DNA from: Bog-473 sp963745665
GTDB taxonomy: Bacteria; Actinomycetota; Acidimicrobiia; Acidimicrobiales; RAAP-2
Assembly (NCBI GenBank): GCA_963745665.1
Contig: CAVUYE010000003.1
Coordinates: 124,001-188,000, forward strand
Length of the DNA stretch: 64,000 nucleotides
Direction of reading: 5' to 3'
The notes beneath the pieces were generated by a model. The model was not told the origin of the DNA and did no database searches. It saw nothing but the letters and a program-made list of their open reading frames with translations. Below are positions 29,185 through 38,947 of the stretch, piece after piece. The position numbers and the translations under genes were made by a program. Position 1 is the first letter of the stretch; each line of letters begins with the position of its first letter.

Positions 29185-31341
29185 ATGGGTCCCATCCGTC
29201 CGTCGCCGACAGGCATGGGCACGGGGACTGCCGACGGTCCGAGCGCGGGGATCGTCGATCCGGGTGACGAAGTTCCGACAATTCGGGCCGAGGCTCGTTC
29301 GGCCGACTCCAAGGGGCAAGGCCGCAGCGGAACGCCGCGGAGCGTGTGGCCGTATGTGATTGCCGGCAGTGCCTATCTGTTGTTGTCGCTCTTCATGTGG
29401 CTGCACGTGTGGACCGGGCACCCATCATCTGTGACAACCTGCGGCTGCGGCGATACCTCAGGGACCATTTGGTACATGCAATGGCCGGCGCATGCGATGG
29501 TCCATGGACTGAACCCGCTCTACTCGACAGCCATAGGTTATCCGACCGGCGTCAATCTCGTATTTGCTGCATACGGAATCGTGATGGCCCCCGTCACTTG
29601 GTTATTCGGGCCTGTGTCTGCGGTGAATGTGGTTCTCACTGCCAGTCCGGTCCTATCGGCCGTGGCCATGTTCGCTTTGGTGCGCCGATGGGTGTCCTGG
29701 ATGCCGGCCGCTTTCCTTGCCGGTTTGTTTTATGGGTTCTCGCCGTTCGTCGTGAGCAATCTTGGCGTGGCTCACGTGGACTTCATCATGATTGCCATCC
29801 CGCCGTTGGTGGTCCTGTGTCTGGACGAACTGTTGATTCGCCAACAGCGGCGTCCAGCCGTGGTGGGAATCGTCATGGGCCTGCTCATCAGCGCACAGTT
29901 CTTCGTCGGCGTGGAGATCCTGACCCTCACCATAATCGAGGCTGCCATTGGGATCGTCATGATCGTTATCTACACTGCCGTGCGGAGCCCGGCGACCCTA
30001 CGTGAGCATGCGGGTCACGCTGCTACCGGTGGTGTTGTGGCCGCTCTCACGGGGGTCGTGCTCCTAGCGATTCCGGCTTGGTTTGCACTTGCCGGACCCG
30101 CCCATTTTCCTGCGGTCACACATCCCGGCGTGCAGTTGACCGGATTCTCGGCGTCGATAGCCAATGCCGTCTTCCCACTCCCCACCCTGAAGGACATGCA
30201 GTGGCAACACATTGTGGGCGCGTACCAGGGCCCAATTCTCTCTTCCCAGTATTTTGGCCTGGGAGTGGTCCTTATATGCCTGGGAGGACTCATTGTCTGG
30301 CGGAAGGACCGAATTTTGTGGCTGTTTGGAGTTCTGTCCGTCGTCACGCTGCTCCTTGCCACATCGTCGGGTCCTTTGCTATCGAAGCTTCCGCTCCTAA
30401 AGAACGTATACCTGCTGCACTTCGTCGTTTTTGTGTATCTGGCAGTTGCGATCGTCTTGGCGCTAATCGTCGACCACACGCGGTCAGCGATCCGTCAACT
30501 CGGCGAGCGTACAAACGTTGCTTCGAATGGGCGCACGTCGCCGTGGCGGAAACCGCTTTACTCGTGGGGTGGGTCACTCGCCGCGCTCATGGTGGCCGTA
30601 GTGGCGATGGCCCCACCCGCCGCATACGTGGCGAAAAGCATTCCAATGACGGTCGAGGCGGTCGTTGTCCCTACTTGGTTTCGTGCGGTGGCGCCTCGGT
30701 TGCCAGGACATCCAGTCATTCTGGCGCTGCCGGCGCCCTTTACAACAACCACGCCCGGCGTCACATGGGCGACCAACGGCGGACAGCGCTACCTTCTGGC
30801 TGACGGGTGGAAACAGGCTGCGTTGACGTGGCATGCACTAACTGGGCAAGAGTATTCAATCGTAGGGACCGGTGGTCTCGGGGTTGGAGCGAAACACGAT
30901 GCGGGTGAGGACCAGGGCCAGAACATCATCACGAAGGTCACTTTCGCCTACGGCTCAAGTCCGCGCGTCACTTCATCAGACATCGTTGCTGTTCATAGGG
31001 CCCTGTCGGAGTGGGGAGTCACCATGGTTGTACTCCCAGACCAACCTGAACTGCCGAGCTACGACCAGGTGGCTTCCGTGACGGCGATGGCGGCACTGAT
31101 CTCAGCGGCAACCGGAGCGAAGCCAACGCATGTTGCCGAGGCCTGGGTGTGGCGACGAGTCAACCACGACAATCCCCAGGCATACCCGGATGCGGCCCAG
31201 TATGCGCGGTGCACGAGCGATGTTCCTACGAGCGGGGTGATTGCGGTACACCGGACGACCGCCTGCGTTCTGAGCTCTGAACTCATTGGGCAATTTAATG
31301 ACACATTTCGGACGGCTAGGACGCCTTTCGGTATCCGCTAA
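29185..31341 (+). CDS. Large polytopic membrane protein, possible GT-C glycosyltransferase
   Basis: About 718 residues from the ATG at 29185 (a start at 29065 is also open; no strong ribosome binding site helps). At least ten hydrophobic segments follow a charged N-terminus. The first periplasmic loop after TM1 contains CGCGDTSGTIWYMQWPAHA, similar in position to the acidic first loop of GT-C enzymes. The last 200 residues are soluble and extracytoplasmic. A polyprenyl-phosphate-sugar-dependent transferase is plausible but not shown. Confidence 0.6.
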   Translation: MGPIRPSPTGMGTGTADGPSAGIVDPGDEVPTIRAEARSADSKGQGRSGTPRSVWPYVIAGSAYLLLSLFMWLHVWTGHPSSVTTCGCGDTSGTIWYMQWPAHAMVHGLNPLYSTAIGYPTGVNLVFAAYGIVMAPVTWLFGPVSAVNVVLTASPVLSAVAMFALVRRWVSWMPAAFLAGLFYGFSPFVVSNLGVAHVDFIMIAIPPLVVLCLDELLIRQQRRPAVVGIVMGLLISAQFFVGVEILTLTIIEAAIGIVMIVIYTAVRSPATLREHAGHAATGGVVAALTGVVLLAIPAWFALAGPAHFPAVTHPGVQLTGFSASIANAVFPLPTLKDMQWQHIVGAYQGPILSSQYFGLGVVLICLGGLIVWRKDRILWLFGVLSVVTLLLATSSGPLLSKLPLLKNVYLLHFVVFVYLAVAIVLALIVDHTRSAIRQLGERTNVASNGRTSPWRKPLYSWGGSLAALMVAVVAMAPPAAYVAKSIPMTVEAVVVPTWFRAVAPRLPGHPVILALPAPFTTTTPGVTWATNGGQRYLLADGWKQAALTWHALTGQEYSIVGTGGLGVGAKHDAGEDQGQNIITKVTFAYGSSPRVTSSDIVAVHRALSEWGVTMVVLPDQPELPSYDQVASVTAMAALISAATGAKPTHVAEAWVWRRVNHDNPQAYPDAAQYARCTSDVPTSGVIAVHRTTACVLSSELIGQFNDTFRTARTPFGIR

Positions 31342-31450
31342 TACCGGTTCGGTGATGGCGCGCGCTCGCCAATCGTATCCACCATCGATTGGTCAGCGTC
31401 AATGGTTCAACTGATCCTCTTCTCTCCCTGGTTTCGACAAACGGCGCTTC

Positions 31451-31655
31451 GTGGGTTTCAATAGCTGCGTGAGCGTCGGAAGCCAGGGCTTGACGGCTCG
31501 GCCGACTGACGGAGGGGCCACCTGGTCGTTCGACTATCCGAACGCGACCGTCGAGAATCTATATGGTGTGGCCTGTCCCGAAGCCAATCGATGCGTTGCA
31601 GTGGGTAAAGAAGGCACCATTGTGGCCACGAGCGATGGCGGAAAAAATGAGCGCT
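31451..31655 (+). pseudogene. Fragment of a CVAVG/BNR-like repeat protein
   Basis: The readable part contains GGATWSFDYPNATVENLYGVACP and RCVAVGKEGTIVATSDGG. This C-x-AVG...TSDGG pattern is a common actinobacterial repeat in large exported proteins. Only about one and a half units remain, with no credible start, directly before the next gene. Confidence 0.4.
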
Positions 31656-31692
31656 GTGTAAGAGTGGCAGTTCGATCAGGAGGAGCAGGTCA

Positions 31693-32562
31693 TTGAACGG
31701 TCCCAACAAGTTCCGTCAGTTCGGCTCAGCGTTGAAGCACAAACTTTCACCGCAGCGACCTGGAACGGTCCGTCTTCCAGCGCCCACTACCGCACTGGTG
31801 TCTGGGCGCATCTTCAAGGCCGAAGCGTCGTTACCAATGCCCAGCGATCAGCTCAAAGCGACGGTCGGGCCTCCGGCGGCGTTTGAGGAAGTCGCTTTGA
31901 CGACCATTGGGCGCATGAGCATGGCTGGCATCAGGCCCGACGACGATGTCTTGGACATTGGCTGTGGTGTTGGACGTACAGCTCGCTATATGTGCGACTT
32001 CCTTGGCCCCGGTGCTACCTACGAGGGCTTCGACATCGCGGAGGATGGCATCCGGTGGTGCCAGGAAAACATCACTTCTGTTTTTCCAAACTTCAGATTT
32101 CAGTGGATACCACTATCACACTCTCATTACAGCCCCGACCCATCGCTTCCGAAGGCAACCGAAGTGGAGTTCCCGTATCCGAACGAGTCATTCGACTTCG
32201 CATTTGCTCATTCCGTGTTCACGCACCTTCTACCGGATGTCACCCAGCACTATTTCGACGAGGTCGCTCGCGTCCTGCGACCTGGGGGAATCCTTTACGC
32301 AACGTGGTTCCTGTTCGATGTTGGACCGTCACGCTGGGCTCATCCGTTGGTCACCGGAATGCAAGCTGATCCTTCAGGTGAGTTTGCCGTTCTCAAACCA
32401 TCGGTGCCCGAGATGGCCGTCGCATACAGCGAGCGCTTTGTCCGGTCTGCCTTTACAGGAGCCGGACTAACCGTGACCGAACCCATTCACTCTGGTATCG
32501 CCTGGCTCCAAGATGTCATCGTCGTCCGAAAGCAACTCCTTTCTTCCGCAGAGCCAGGCTAA
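31693..32562 (+). CDS. Class I SAM-dependent methyltransferase
   Basis: The TTG start at 31693 is supported by AGGAGGAGCAGGTCA immediately before it. Motif I VLDIGCGVGRTARYM, then YEGFDIAEDGIRWCQENI, FDFAFAHSVFTHLLPD and VARVLRPGGILYATWF. 289 residues. It probably methylates a glycan component, like its neighbours. Confidence 0.8.
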   Translation: MNGPNKFRQFGSALKHKLSPQRPGTVRLPAPTTALVSGRIFKAEASLPMPSDQLKATVGPPAAFEEVALTTIGRMSMAGIRPDDDVLDIGCGVGRTARYMCDFLGPGATYEGFDIAEDGIRWCQENITSVFPNFRFQWIPLSHSHYSPDPSLPKATEVEFPYPNESFDFAFAHSVFTHLLPDVTQHYFDEVARVLRPGGILYATWFLFDVGPSRWAHPLVTGMQADPSGEFAVLKPSVPEMAVAYSERFVRSAFTGAGLTVTEPIHSGIAWLQDVIVVRKQLLSSAEPG

Positions 32563-32636
32563 ACCGACTGCCCCAAAGTGGCGCGAGATCTTTGAGTGTC
32601 ACCCAACACAAAGTTGAACCCGGGCTGCATTGTGGA

Positions 32637-33398
32637 TCAGCGAGGTTTGAAGACAAAATTGTGAACGTATCTGCGAGCGTACAGAAGAAGGTTTACGAGA
32701 TAACCATGCTGGGCTACGCGTGCGGCCATTTCGTTAGTACGTTGACGATCGAGCTCGCTGATCGGATGCCAACGTCCTTTTTGCAGAAATTCGCCACTAT
32801 ACGAGTAGTCGCCTAAAAATTCGATGATTTCGTCCAACCAGCCGTGGCGACCTGCGTGCTGCTCTATCTCGACTAGCAGTGTGGGCCGTTGGGTCTTAAG
32901 TAGATCCGTCGCTCCTTGGAGCACAGCAAGCTCATGACCCTCCACATCTATCTTTACAAATCCGACGTCCCCAAGTTCGAAGTCGTCGAGTCGGCTCGTT
33001 GCGACGGAGTGTTGTTTCCAGTCTGACCCGGCTCGGGTTTGCGGTTCAAGAGAGGCGCGACCGTGAGTGTTCACTCCTCCGGGTGGTACCCACAGGTCGG
33101 ATCGCGATGATTGGTTGCTCAGTGCGACGGGGTGAATATTGACGTTCTTTGGCATCGCCGACACGAGGCGGTCAATGAAGTCGGGGTTCGGTTCAAATGA
33201 ATCCACCCTTGGAACCCGTCGGGCCAGCCACCACGACCACGGGCCCCACCACACTCCCACATCGACTGCGCCGCGCCCCTTCGGTACGAACTCATCAAGC
33301 CTGACGAGTTCGGGCTCAAAAAAGCGATACTGCCAGGCGATTGCGGGGACCATGAGTCGGGCTGGAACTCGATCTAGAAGCTCGTCGGCAACACCCAC
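32637..33398 (-). CDS. FkbM-family methyltransferase
   Basis: 253 residues. Shows the FkbM signature: AVDVGVWWGPWSWWLA (SAM site), VDSFEPNPDFIDRL, GDVGFVKIDVEGHELAVLQGA and RPTLLVEIEQH. Family enzymes O-methylate sugars or polyketides. It converges with the upstream methyltransferase gene and lies 136 bp from the 3' end of the AftD homologue. Confidence 0.85.
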   Translation of the reverse strand: MGVADELLDRVPARLMVPAIAWQYRFFEPELVRLDEFVPKGRGAVDVGVWWGPWSWWLARRVPRVDSFEPNPDFIDRLVSAMPKNVNIHPVALSNQSSRSDLWVPPGGVNTHGRASLEPQTRAGSDWKQHSVATSRLDDFELGDVGFVKIDVEGHELAVLQGATDLLKTQRPTLLVEIEQHAGRHGWLDEIIEFLGDYSYSGEFLQKGRWHPISELDRQRTNEMAARVAQHGYLVNLLLYARRYVHNFVFKPR

Positions 33399-33534
33399 GT
33401 CGGACGGTCCTCTCTACAGACTCGATTGGACATTCAACTCGATCGCAGACGACGGTTCTCCGCCTCAAATAATGCGAACCGCAAGAGTAGACGGCCTGTC
33501 AATTCGAGTCAAAGGCGGAACTCATGGCGTGGGA

Positions 33535-36500
33535 TCAGGTTACAGATTTAGCCACATCCGACGAAGGGGCAGCCGGCGGTTGTCGTCGCTCTTCCACAAT
33601 CACTGAACTGATAGCCGCGCAGAGCGCCGTCACAGCGCAAATCTCGACCGGCGCACCGATTGACCTCGAGGCGAGCGCGGCAATGGCATCCGGATGAATC
33701 GCGACAATGATGCCGGCCAGACTAAAGCTCAAACCCGCGATCGCTGCGGTGACGCTGCTTCCCCAACGGTACGTAATGGCAACAAGAGGAACGAGTAGAA
33801 ATGCCAAAATGCCACCTATGCAGAAGACTCCGAGTGCTGCGGCCACGGCTAACGCAATCGCCGGGAGCTTTTCCCGCGGTCCGATGGGCCTGCTTCGTGA
33901 TCGATCGCCCTTCGCCAGCGCGAGAATGAACAGCGCTAAGAGAAAAAGTCCACCAATCAGCAGAGCCGCACGGTAGGACTGATCAGGCTCGAACTTCATG
34001 GTCATGACCCCCGATACCCCTGCAGGCACAATCCAGCCCTGCTCCCAGCCGCTCAGGCTTACCGCTTTCAGCGTGCGACCGTCGAGGGTCGCCACCCAGC
34101 CCGTGTTGAAGTTTTGCGCGACCTGAACGTACGTGGCAGGTCCGGTCCCGATCCTCAGCGTTCGCTTTCCCGGTGTCCAGGACGTCACGCGGACACCGCG
34201 TGCGCTGGTTTGCGTAGAGAAACTACCTGGTTGACTGACGAGCAGACTGGTAACTCGGAACGCACTTCCCGCTGGAAACGAAATCATGTGGTGCCCAGCT
34301 GTCAACGCGGTCGTTGGGGAGGTACAGGCCCGAATATTTAAAGGTTGGAGATTGATCAAGTTTCCGAGCGTGCCGGTTACCTCGGTAGGAAGAGAGGTGC
34401 CGTCCACTTTGACGATGGGACCGGCGCCACAAGCCAGCGCAACAGGCGTCGACATGGAAGGTGAGGGCGCAGATTGAGTTTCCAGCGGAGGTACCCCGAG
34501 GGAGGACAGGCCAACCGGCAATCTGATCCGCGGCGGACCTGGTAGCCCGACAGTTTGCGGCTCGGTCGGAATGGCGGAAATGCGCGTGGCTACCTTCGGG
34601 AACGTGATAGTCAGGGTGTCGGTGGTCATGGGAGCGAACGAGACGACTCCACCTCCTTTGGGGACGGCAGCCGTCCGGGTTCCAGCCGGACTGGTGACAA
34701 CGACCTCCGTAGGCCGGCTGGCCTCTCGAGAGAGACCGAGCGAGATCGAATTCACCGATCGGTTGCCGCTCCAGCGAAGAGTCAGCGCAGGAGATCGGTC
34801 GCTCAGCCCGGCGATCCACGGGGTCGAGGACTGCTCTAACAGGTTGTCCGGCCGGAAGCGAGGCAAGGTGCGCAGCCAGGAGCTGGCGGATATCTGAACC
34901 GCTTGATGAGCTGGGGACGCCAGCCCCTTGAGTAATTGTTCCAGTGATTCACTAGGAGTAGGTACAGCGGTCCCGCTAATGGTGGCGGACATGGCTTTTG
35001 GCAGGATGAACTTGCGGGCGATCGGTTCCACGGTTGCGATCGGGCCGGCGAAGTTCAGATTTGGGTTGGTCACCGGATCGTTGAAGCTGAGTACGGGTGC
35101 GGCACGAGCCGGCCCTGAAAATGCCGCCAGTTCGTCGCTAGGAACTTGCATAGCTGGCTGGAAGGTGAATCCAGGAATAGCGACGTTGGTGATTCCGGCA
35201 CCTTGAGGCGGATCCGCGGGTTTGCTGTTGGGTCGGGTTGCATCGATCGTGATCGTGAGATGCAGCGTCTTTCCCTGAGCTACGGAGACTTTGACAGGGG
35301 TATTCCGCACTGGAATGTATCGGCGGACCGATCCTCGATCCGTTGTGATAGTCACCCACTCGATACTTGGACGTTGTGCAGAGTCGTCTAGCGGAGTGAT
35401 GGCGAGTGATGTCAGTGGGACCGCACGGTCGAACGTGATCGCAACCCACTGGCCCACTGACCCGCGGATGGATGCGGCGACCCAAGCGGTCGACGCGTTG
35501 CCATCGAATGCTGACGCCGGCCCTTCGGACGGATCTGGCCGCAGACTAGTTGAGCCAGAAGAAGCTGCCGACACTTTCACCACTCCGCTGGGCGCCGCCA
35601 CCGTTTGCGCATCAGTGGCCCCCATCGATCCGTAGGTTAAAGGGGGAAAACGATAGAGAACCTGTCCTGAACCCAAAAGATAGGAGACGTTGTCCGATAC
35701 CTTCCCAAACGAGTCTGCCCGTCGTTGGTTGCCGTCAGTGATCGCCCAGGTGGCATCGGCGCTCGAAGCGGCGTCGGCAGCGTGAGGGTCGTCGGCCAAT
35801 ACAGCCGCCCGCCCGCTCAGAACACCGGCGCCTGCGAGTGGCAGCAATGAACCGCTTGACCCACTGACGACGAGGGGGTTGGAAGCAGGAAACGACTGGA
35901 CTTCAGAAACGGCTGGTTCGACTTTGTAGATCTCGACGGAACGAAGATGGACGTATGAATTCGAGTCGTATACAGGGAGGCCGCCTTGCGCGACCTGAGA
36001 ACGGGGAAGGTACGGTCCGAAGGCAGCAACTTGAACGAGCCCGGGAGTCTCGCTGAGTACCTGGTGAACCTGGGCGGGAGGAATTGCCCCAGTCCCCTGT
36101 AAGTCTAAGTCGTTGCGCTCCACCACGAAGTCGATGCCAGACCGGGAGAGATACTCCGCTAGTCCGGGCTGCGAGGTGCCGGTATCGAGGGCGTCTTCGA
36201 CGGCACCGAGCATGTCCGTATTGCCGTCCGATCCAAAGGGAACGATGGACCGGACGGTTACAGACGTGGACGCAAGCACGGAGAGTGGCTCATCGAGAGG
36301 CGAACCCCAGGTGTATTCAGCGAAGTTTGCCCCGGGGACAAGCAAGGCAGTCTGATGCCCCTGGTGGCCGTCAAGCCAATTGGCGGCCTGTGACCAGTAG
36401 CTAGGTATCGCTGCGAACCCGCCTGGTGGATAGAGCTGCAATTGCCAAAACGGGAGTGCCGCGAAAACGACCGCCAGAACGGCAAGTGATCCGATCATTG

Positions 36501-37758
36501 AACGCCAGTGACTTCGAATTAATCGATTAGGCCATCGATTGCTTTTGCCATCGAGCGAGACCGTCGAAACCAGCGAAGTTAACCCCAGCGCTAATGGAAG
36601 GGACACAAGGGGGGAAAACTTCGCAATGTTCCGCAATGGTCCGAGGCCACCCTGCAGCAGATTTATTACCTCCGAGGAAAACGGACCACCCAGTCGGCCG
36701 CCATAGCCGATCGCGATCACGAAGACGCCAAAACTCAGTCCAGCCACCAAAAAGAATCGCTCGGGGATCCGCCGCGTCAATCCGGCGAGACCGAGGGCTG
36801 TAACCACCGCCGTCGCCACGATGGCTACGCCTGACGTCACGAGGGTCCATCCGCCGGGTATGAGGGGTCCGCCGACGTCGTCGAAGTTCTGCCAGAACGA
36901 GGTGCCACGAAGGGCGTCGAAGACAGAACCCGTGGATGTGGTCACAGTGGGTGTCTCGGTATATGGAAGGTAGTTGTATCCGTATTTTCCCTGCAGGAGA
37001 GTCGCGGCAGTCCACCAAAAGCAAGCCAGGACTACACAAACGACCCACCATCCAATCAACGACTTACGACGGGGCCCGGGTTCCCGCGTCAACAGCCAAA
37101 TCACCGCTAGCGGAAGCGCGGAGACGATGACTGTGGCATTTACTCCCCCCATGAGAGCGATCGCCACGCCCGACTTAGCGGCTGCTCGTCGCGGTGATCC
37201 CGTCTTGGATCCGACCACCAGTGGATGCAGCACCCAAGGCAGGAACGTGACGGCAAGCAGAGCCACTGACACCGCAGCCCAATCGACAACGATAGGAGCG
37301 ATGCAGTACGCAAGCGCTCCGAGCAAACGTGCCCATCGCTTGCCGATTCCCAGTGCTTCCGCCAGGCGAACGACACCCCACGCCCCAACGGTAAGCAACA
37401 GCGCCAACCAAACTCTTTCGGCACACCAGACCGGGACATGCGCAACGTGCGTGAGCTCGAAGAACGGGGCCGTCGGGAAGAGGTACCCGAAGGTACCGGT
37501 CTGGACAGATCCAGACGCCATCGTCTGATTCCACAAGTGCAGTGACGATTGCATCCAAGCCAGAGGCGCCATGATGACGGGAAGCTTCGAGTCATCAATG
37601 ATCAATCCCGGAGCCTGAATGAAGGTAAGAACGAGAAAAAATCCACCCAGTCCGGCAAGATACCAACGACTTAGTGGCTCGCTACCGGGACCGCTGACCA
37701 GCTCAGTCTCGGTTAGTGAGGTTGGTTCCGATGGACTCACTCGGAGGAGGTCAGTCAT
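33535..37758 (-). CDS. AftD-like alpha-(1->3)-arabinofuranosyltransferase family protein
   Basis: 1,407 residues, close to the about 1,400 of mycobacterial AftD. The N-terminal third is polytopic with the family features (FIQAPGLIIDDSKLPV, GTFGYLFPTAPFF, GLARL-type helices) and belongs to the DUF3367/GT-C group. A discoidin-like carbohydrate-binding region (SAFDGNASTAWVAASIRG, QWVAITFDRAVPL) sits near residues 740-830. Further TM helices close the C-terminus. Known members add arabinofuranose from decaprenyl-phospho-arabinose on the outer face of the membrane. It overlaps the upstream GT4 gene by 4 bp, so they are co-transcribed. Confidence 0.8.
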   Translation of the reverse strand: MTDLLRVSPSEPTSLTETELVSGPGSEPLSRWYLAGLGGFFLVLTFIQAPGLIIDDSKLPVIMAPLAWMQSSLHLWNQTMASGSVQTGTFGYLFPTAPFFELTHVAHVPVWCAERVWLALLLTVGAWGVVRLAEALGIGKRWARLLGALAYCIAPIVVDWAAVSVALLAVTFLPWVLHPLVVGSKTGSPRRAAAKSGVAIALMGGVNATVIVSALPLAVIWLLTREPGPRRKSLIGWWVVCVVLACFWWTAATLLQGKYGYNYLPYTETPTVTTSTGSVFDALRGTSFWQNFDDVGGPLIPGGWTLVTSGVAIVATAVVTALGLAGLTRRIPERFFLVAGLSFGVFVIAIGYGGRLGGPFSSEVINLLQGGLGPLRNIAKFSPLVSLPLALGLTSLVSTVSLDGKSNRWPNRLIRSHWRSMIGSLAVLAVVFAALPFWQLQLYPPGGFAAIPSYWSQAANWLDGHQGHQTALLVPGANFAEYTWGSPLDEPLSVLASTSVTVRSIVPFGSDGNTDMLGAVEDALDTGTSQPGLAEYLSRSGIDFVVERNDLDLQGTGAIPPAQVHQVLSETPGLVQVAAFGPYLPRSQVAQGGLPVYDSNSYVHLRSVEIYKVEPAVSEVQSFPASNPLVVSGSSGSLLPLAGAGVLSGRAAVLADDPHAADAASSADATWAITDGNQRRADSFGKVSDNVSYLLGSGQVLYRFPPLTYGSMGATDAQTVAAPSGVVKVSAASSGSTSLRPDPSEGPASAFDGNASTAWVAASIRGSVGQWVAITFDRAVPLTSLAITPLDDSAQRPSIEWVTITTDRGSVRRYIPVRNTPVKVSVAQGKTLHLTITIDATRPNSKPADPPQGAGITNVAIPGFTFQPAMQVPSDELAAFSGPARAAPVLSFNDPVTNPNLNFAGPIATVEPIARKFILPKAMSATISGTAVPTPSESLEQLLKGLASPAHQAVQISASSWLRTLPRFRPDNLLEQSSTPWIAGLSDRSPALTLRWSGNRSVNSISLGLSREASRPTEVVVTSPAGTRTAAVPKGGGVVSFAPMTTDTLTITFPKVATRISAIPTEPQTVGLPGPPRIRLPVGLSSLGVPPLETQSAPSPSMSTPVALACGAGPIVKVDGTSLPTEVTGTLGNLINLQPLNIRACTSPTTALTAGHHMISFPAGSAFRVTSLLVSQPGSFSTQTSARGVRVTSWTPGKRTLRIGTGPATYVQVAQNFNTGWVATLDGRTLKAVSLSGWEQGWIVPAGVSGVMTMKFEPDQSYRAALLIGGLFLLALFILALAKGDRSRSRPIGPREKLPAIALAVAAALGVFCIGGILAFLLVPLVAITYRWGSSVTAAIAGLSFSLAGIIVAIHPDAIAALASRSIGAPVEICAVTALCAAISSVIVEERRQPPAAPSSDVAKSVT

Positions 37759-38828
37759 AACGTCGGCTCTGTCGACGATCGAATCACCTTGCTGGCAATG
37801 ATCGAAAAGTCGCGGGCAACCTGGTCCCAGCGAAAGCTAGAAGCGTGGCGTCGAGCGCCTTCTGACAATCGCTTTCGCAAGGAGCCATCGTTCGACAATT
37901 CGATCCACTGACGAGCAAGATCGGCCTCAGAAGTAACCAGTATCCCCGTCCTACCGTCGATGATCGCATCCCTCACACCTGGGACGTTAAATCCCAGTGC
38001 CGGAGTACCAACTGACCCAGCTTCGATGATAACGATACCCCACCCCTCGTGGTGCGCGGGGTGGATGAGCGCCCATGCAGAGCCCAGCAAGCGCCACTTC
38101 TCATCTTCGTCCACTCGACCAGTGAACACGACACCGTCGCCGGCCAGAGCCTGAAGCGAAGCGCGGTCGGGTCCGTCACCCATCACGATGAGTGTGCCAC
38201 CGACAACGGGCCGCACGCGGGACCACACTCGAAGGAGCAGGTCTATCCGCTTGTGCGGCACGAGTCGTCCCGCACAGATGAAGAGTGGTTCCGCTGACCG
38301 TTCGCCGACGGTCACTGAAGGGAGGTCGACGCCGCTTTGGAGCAAGTGAATTCTATCCCTCTCGATACCGATGTCTTCAAGTGAGGACGCAGTCGACGAA
38401 GAAATCGCCATAAACGGCACCCGGCGATACACGAGCGGCATGATCTTCGCCTCAGCGAAGCGCCCGGCAGCGGCCAGAGGGGGAGGAAACCGTTGGCTCC
38501 ACTGTTCACTATGAACGTGATAGACGCATGCGAGAATCGGCTTGCTTCGCCACAGGGGAGAGAAGTAGGGGAGTCCATTCTCTGTGTCGACCAAAAGATC
38601 CCAATCTCGCGCCACCCTGTGGTGCACGAACGGAGCCCTGGCATATTGCGTGAAAGTGCCCCCCATATTGAATACGGGATAGGGCCGGACGCCCACTGGA
38701 CCACCACAGAGATGAGCGACCTCGTGGCCCATGCCCTGAAGAGCGATTGCGAGACGATCGATGAAAACCTCGGAACCGCCGGCCTGCTTATTCGCGAGAT
38801 CACGCCAACTCATAAACGCTATGCGCAT
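37755..38828 (-). CDS. Glycosyltransferase family 4
   Basis: 357 residues. N-terminal NKQAGGSEVFIDRLAIAL is the acceptor-side Gly-rich loop; the C-domain has FICAGRLVPHKRIDLLLRVW, VVFTGRVDEDEKWRLLGSAWALIHPAHHEGWGIVIIEAGSVGTP in parts, including the EX7E-like motif. Cytoplasmic transferase. Its stop overlaps the AftD-like start (ATGA), indicating translational coupling and a shared product. Confidence 0.85.
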   Translation of the reverse strand: MRIAFMSWRDLANKQAGGSEVFIDRLAIALQGMGHEVAHLCGGPVGVRPYPVFNMGGTFTQYARAPFVHHRVARDWDLLVDTENGLPYFSPLWRSKPILACVYHVHSEQWSQRFPPPLAAAGRFAEAKIMPLVYRRVPFMAISSSTASSLEDIGIERDRIHLLQSGVDLPSVTVGERSAEPLFICAGRLVPHKRIDLLLRVWSRVRPVVGGTLIVMGDGPDRASLQALAGDGVVFTGRVDEDEKWRLLGSAWALIHPAHHEGWGIVIIEAGSVGTPALGFNVPGVRDAIIDGRTGILVTSEADLARQWIELSNDGSLRKRLSEGARRHASSFRWDQVARDFSIIASKVIRSSTEPTL

Positions 38829-38947
38829 CGGAAGTCCGCTTTTGAGGGGATGCTACAGAAGGTTGTCGAACTCAGGGTGGCCATCTCACGACGCAGGATC
38901 CTTCCCCGACTGGGCCGTTTATCGTAAGCGGTCACGTTAGATCACAG

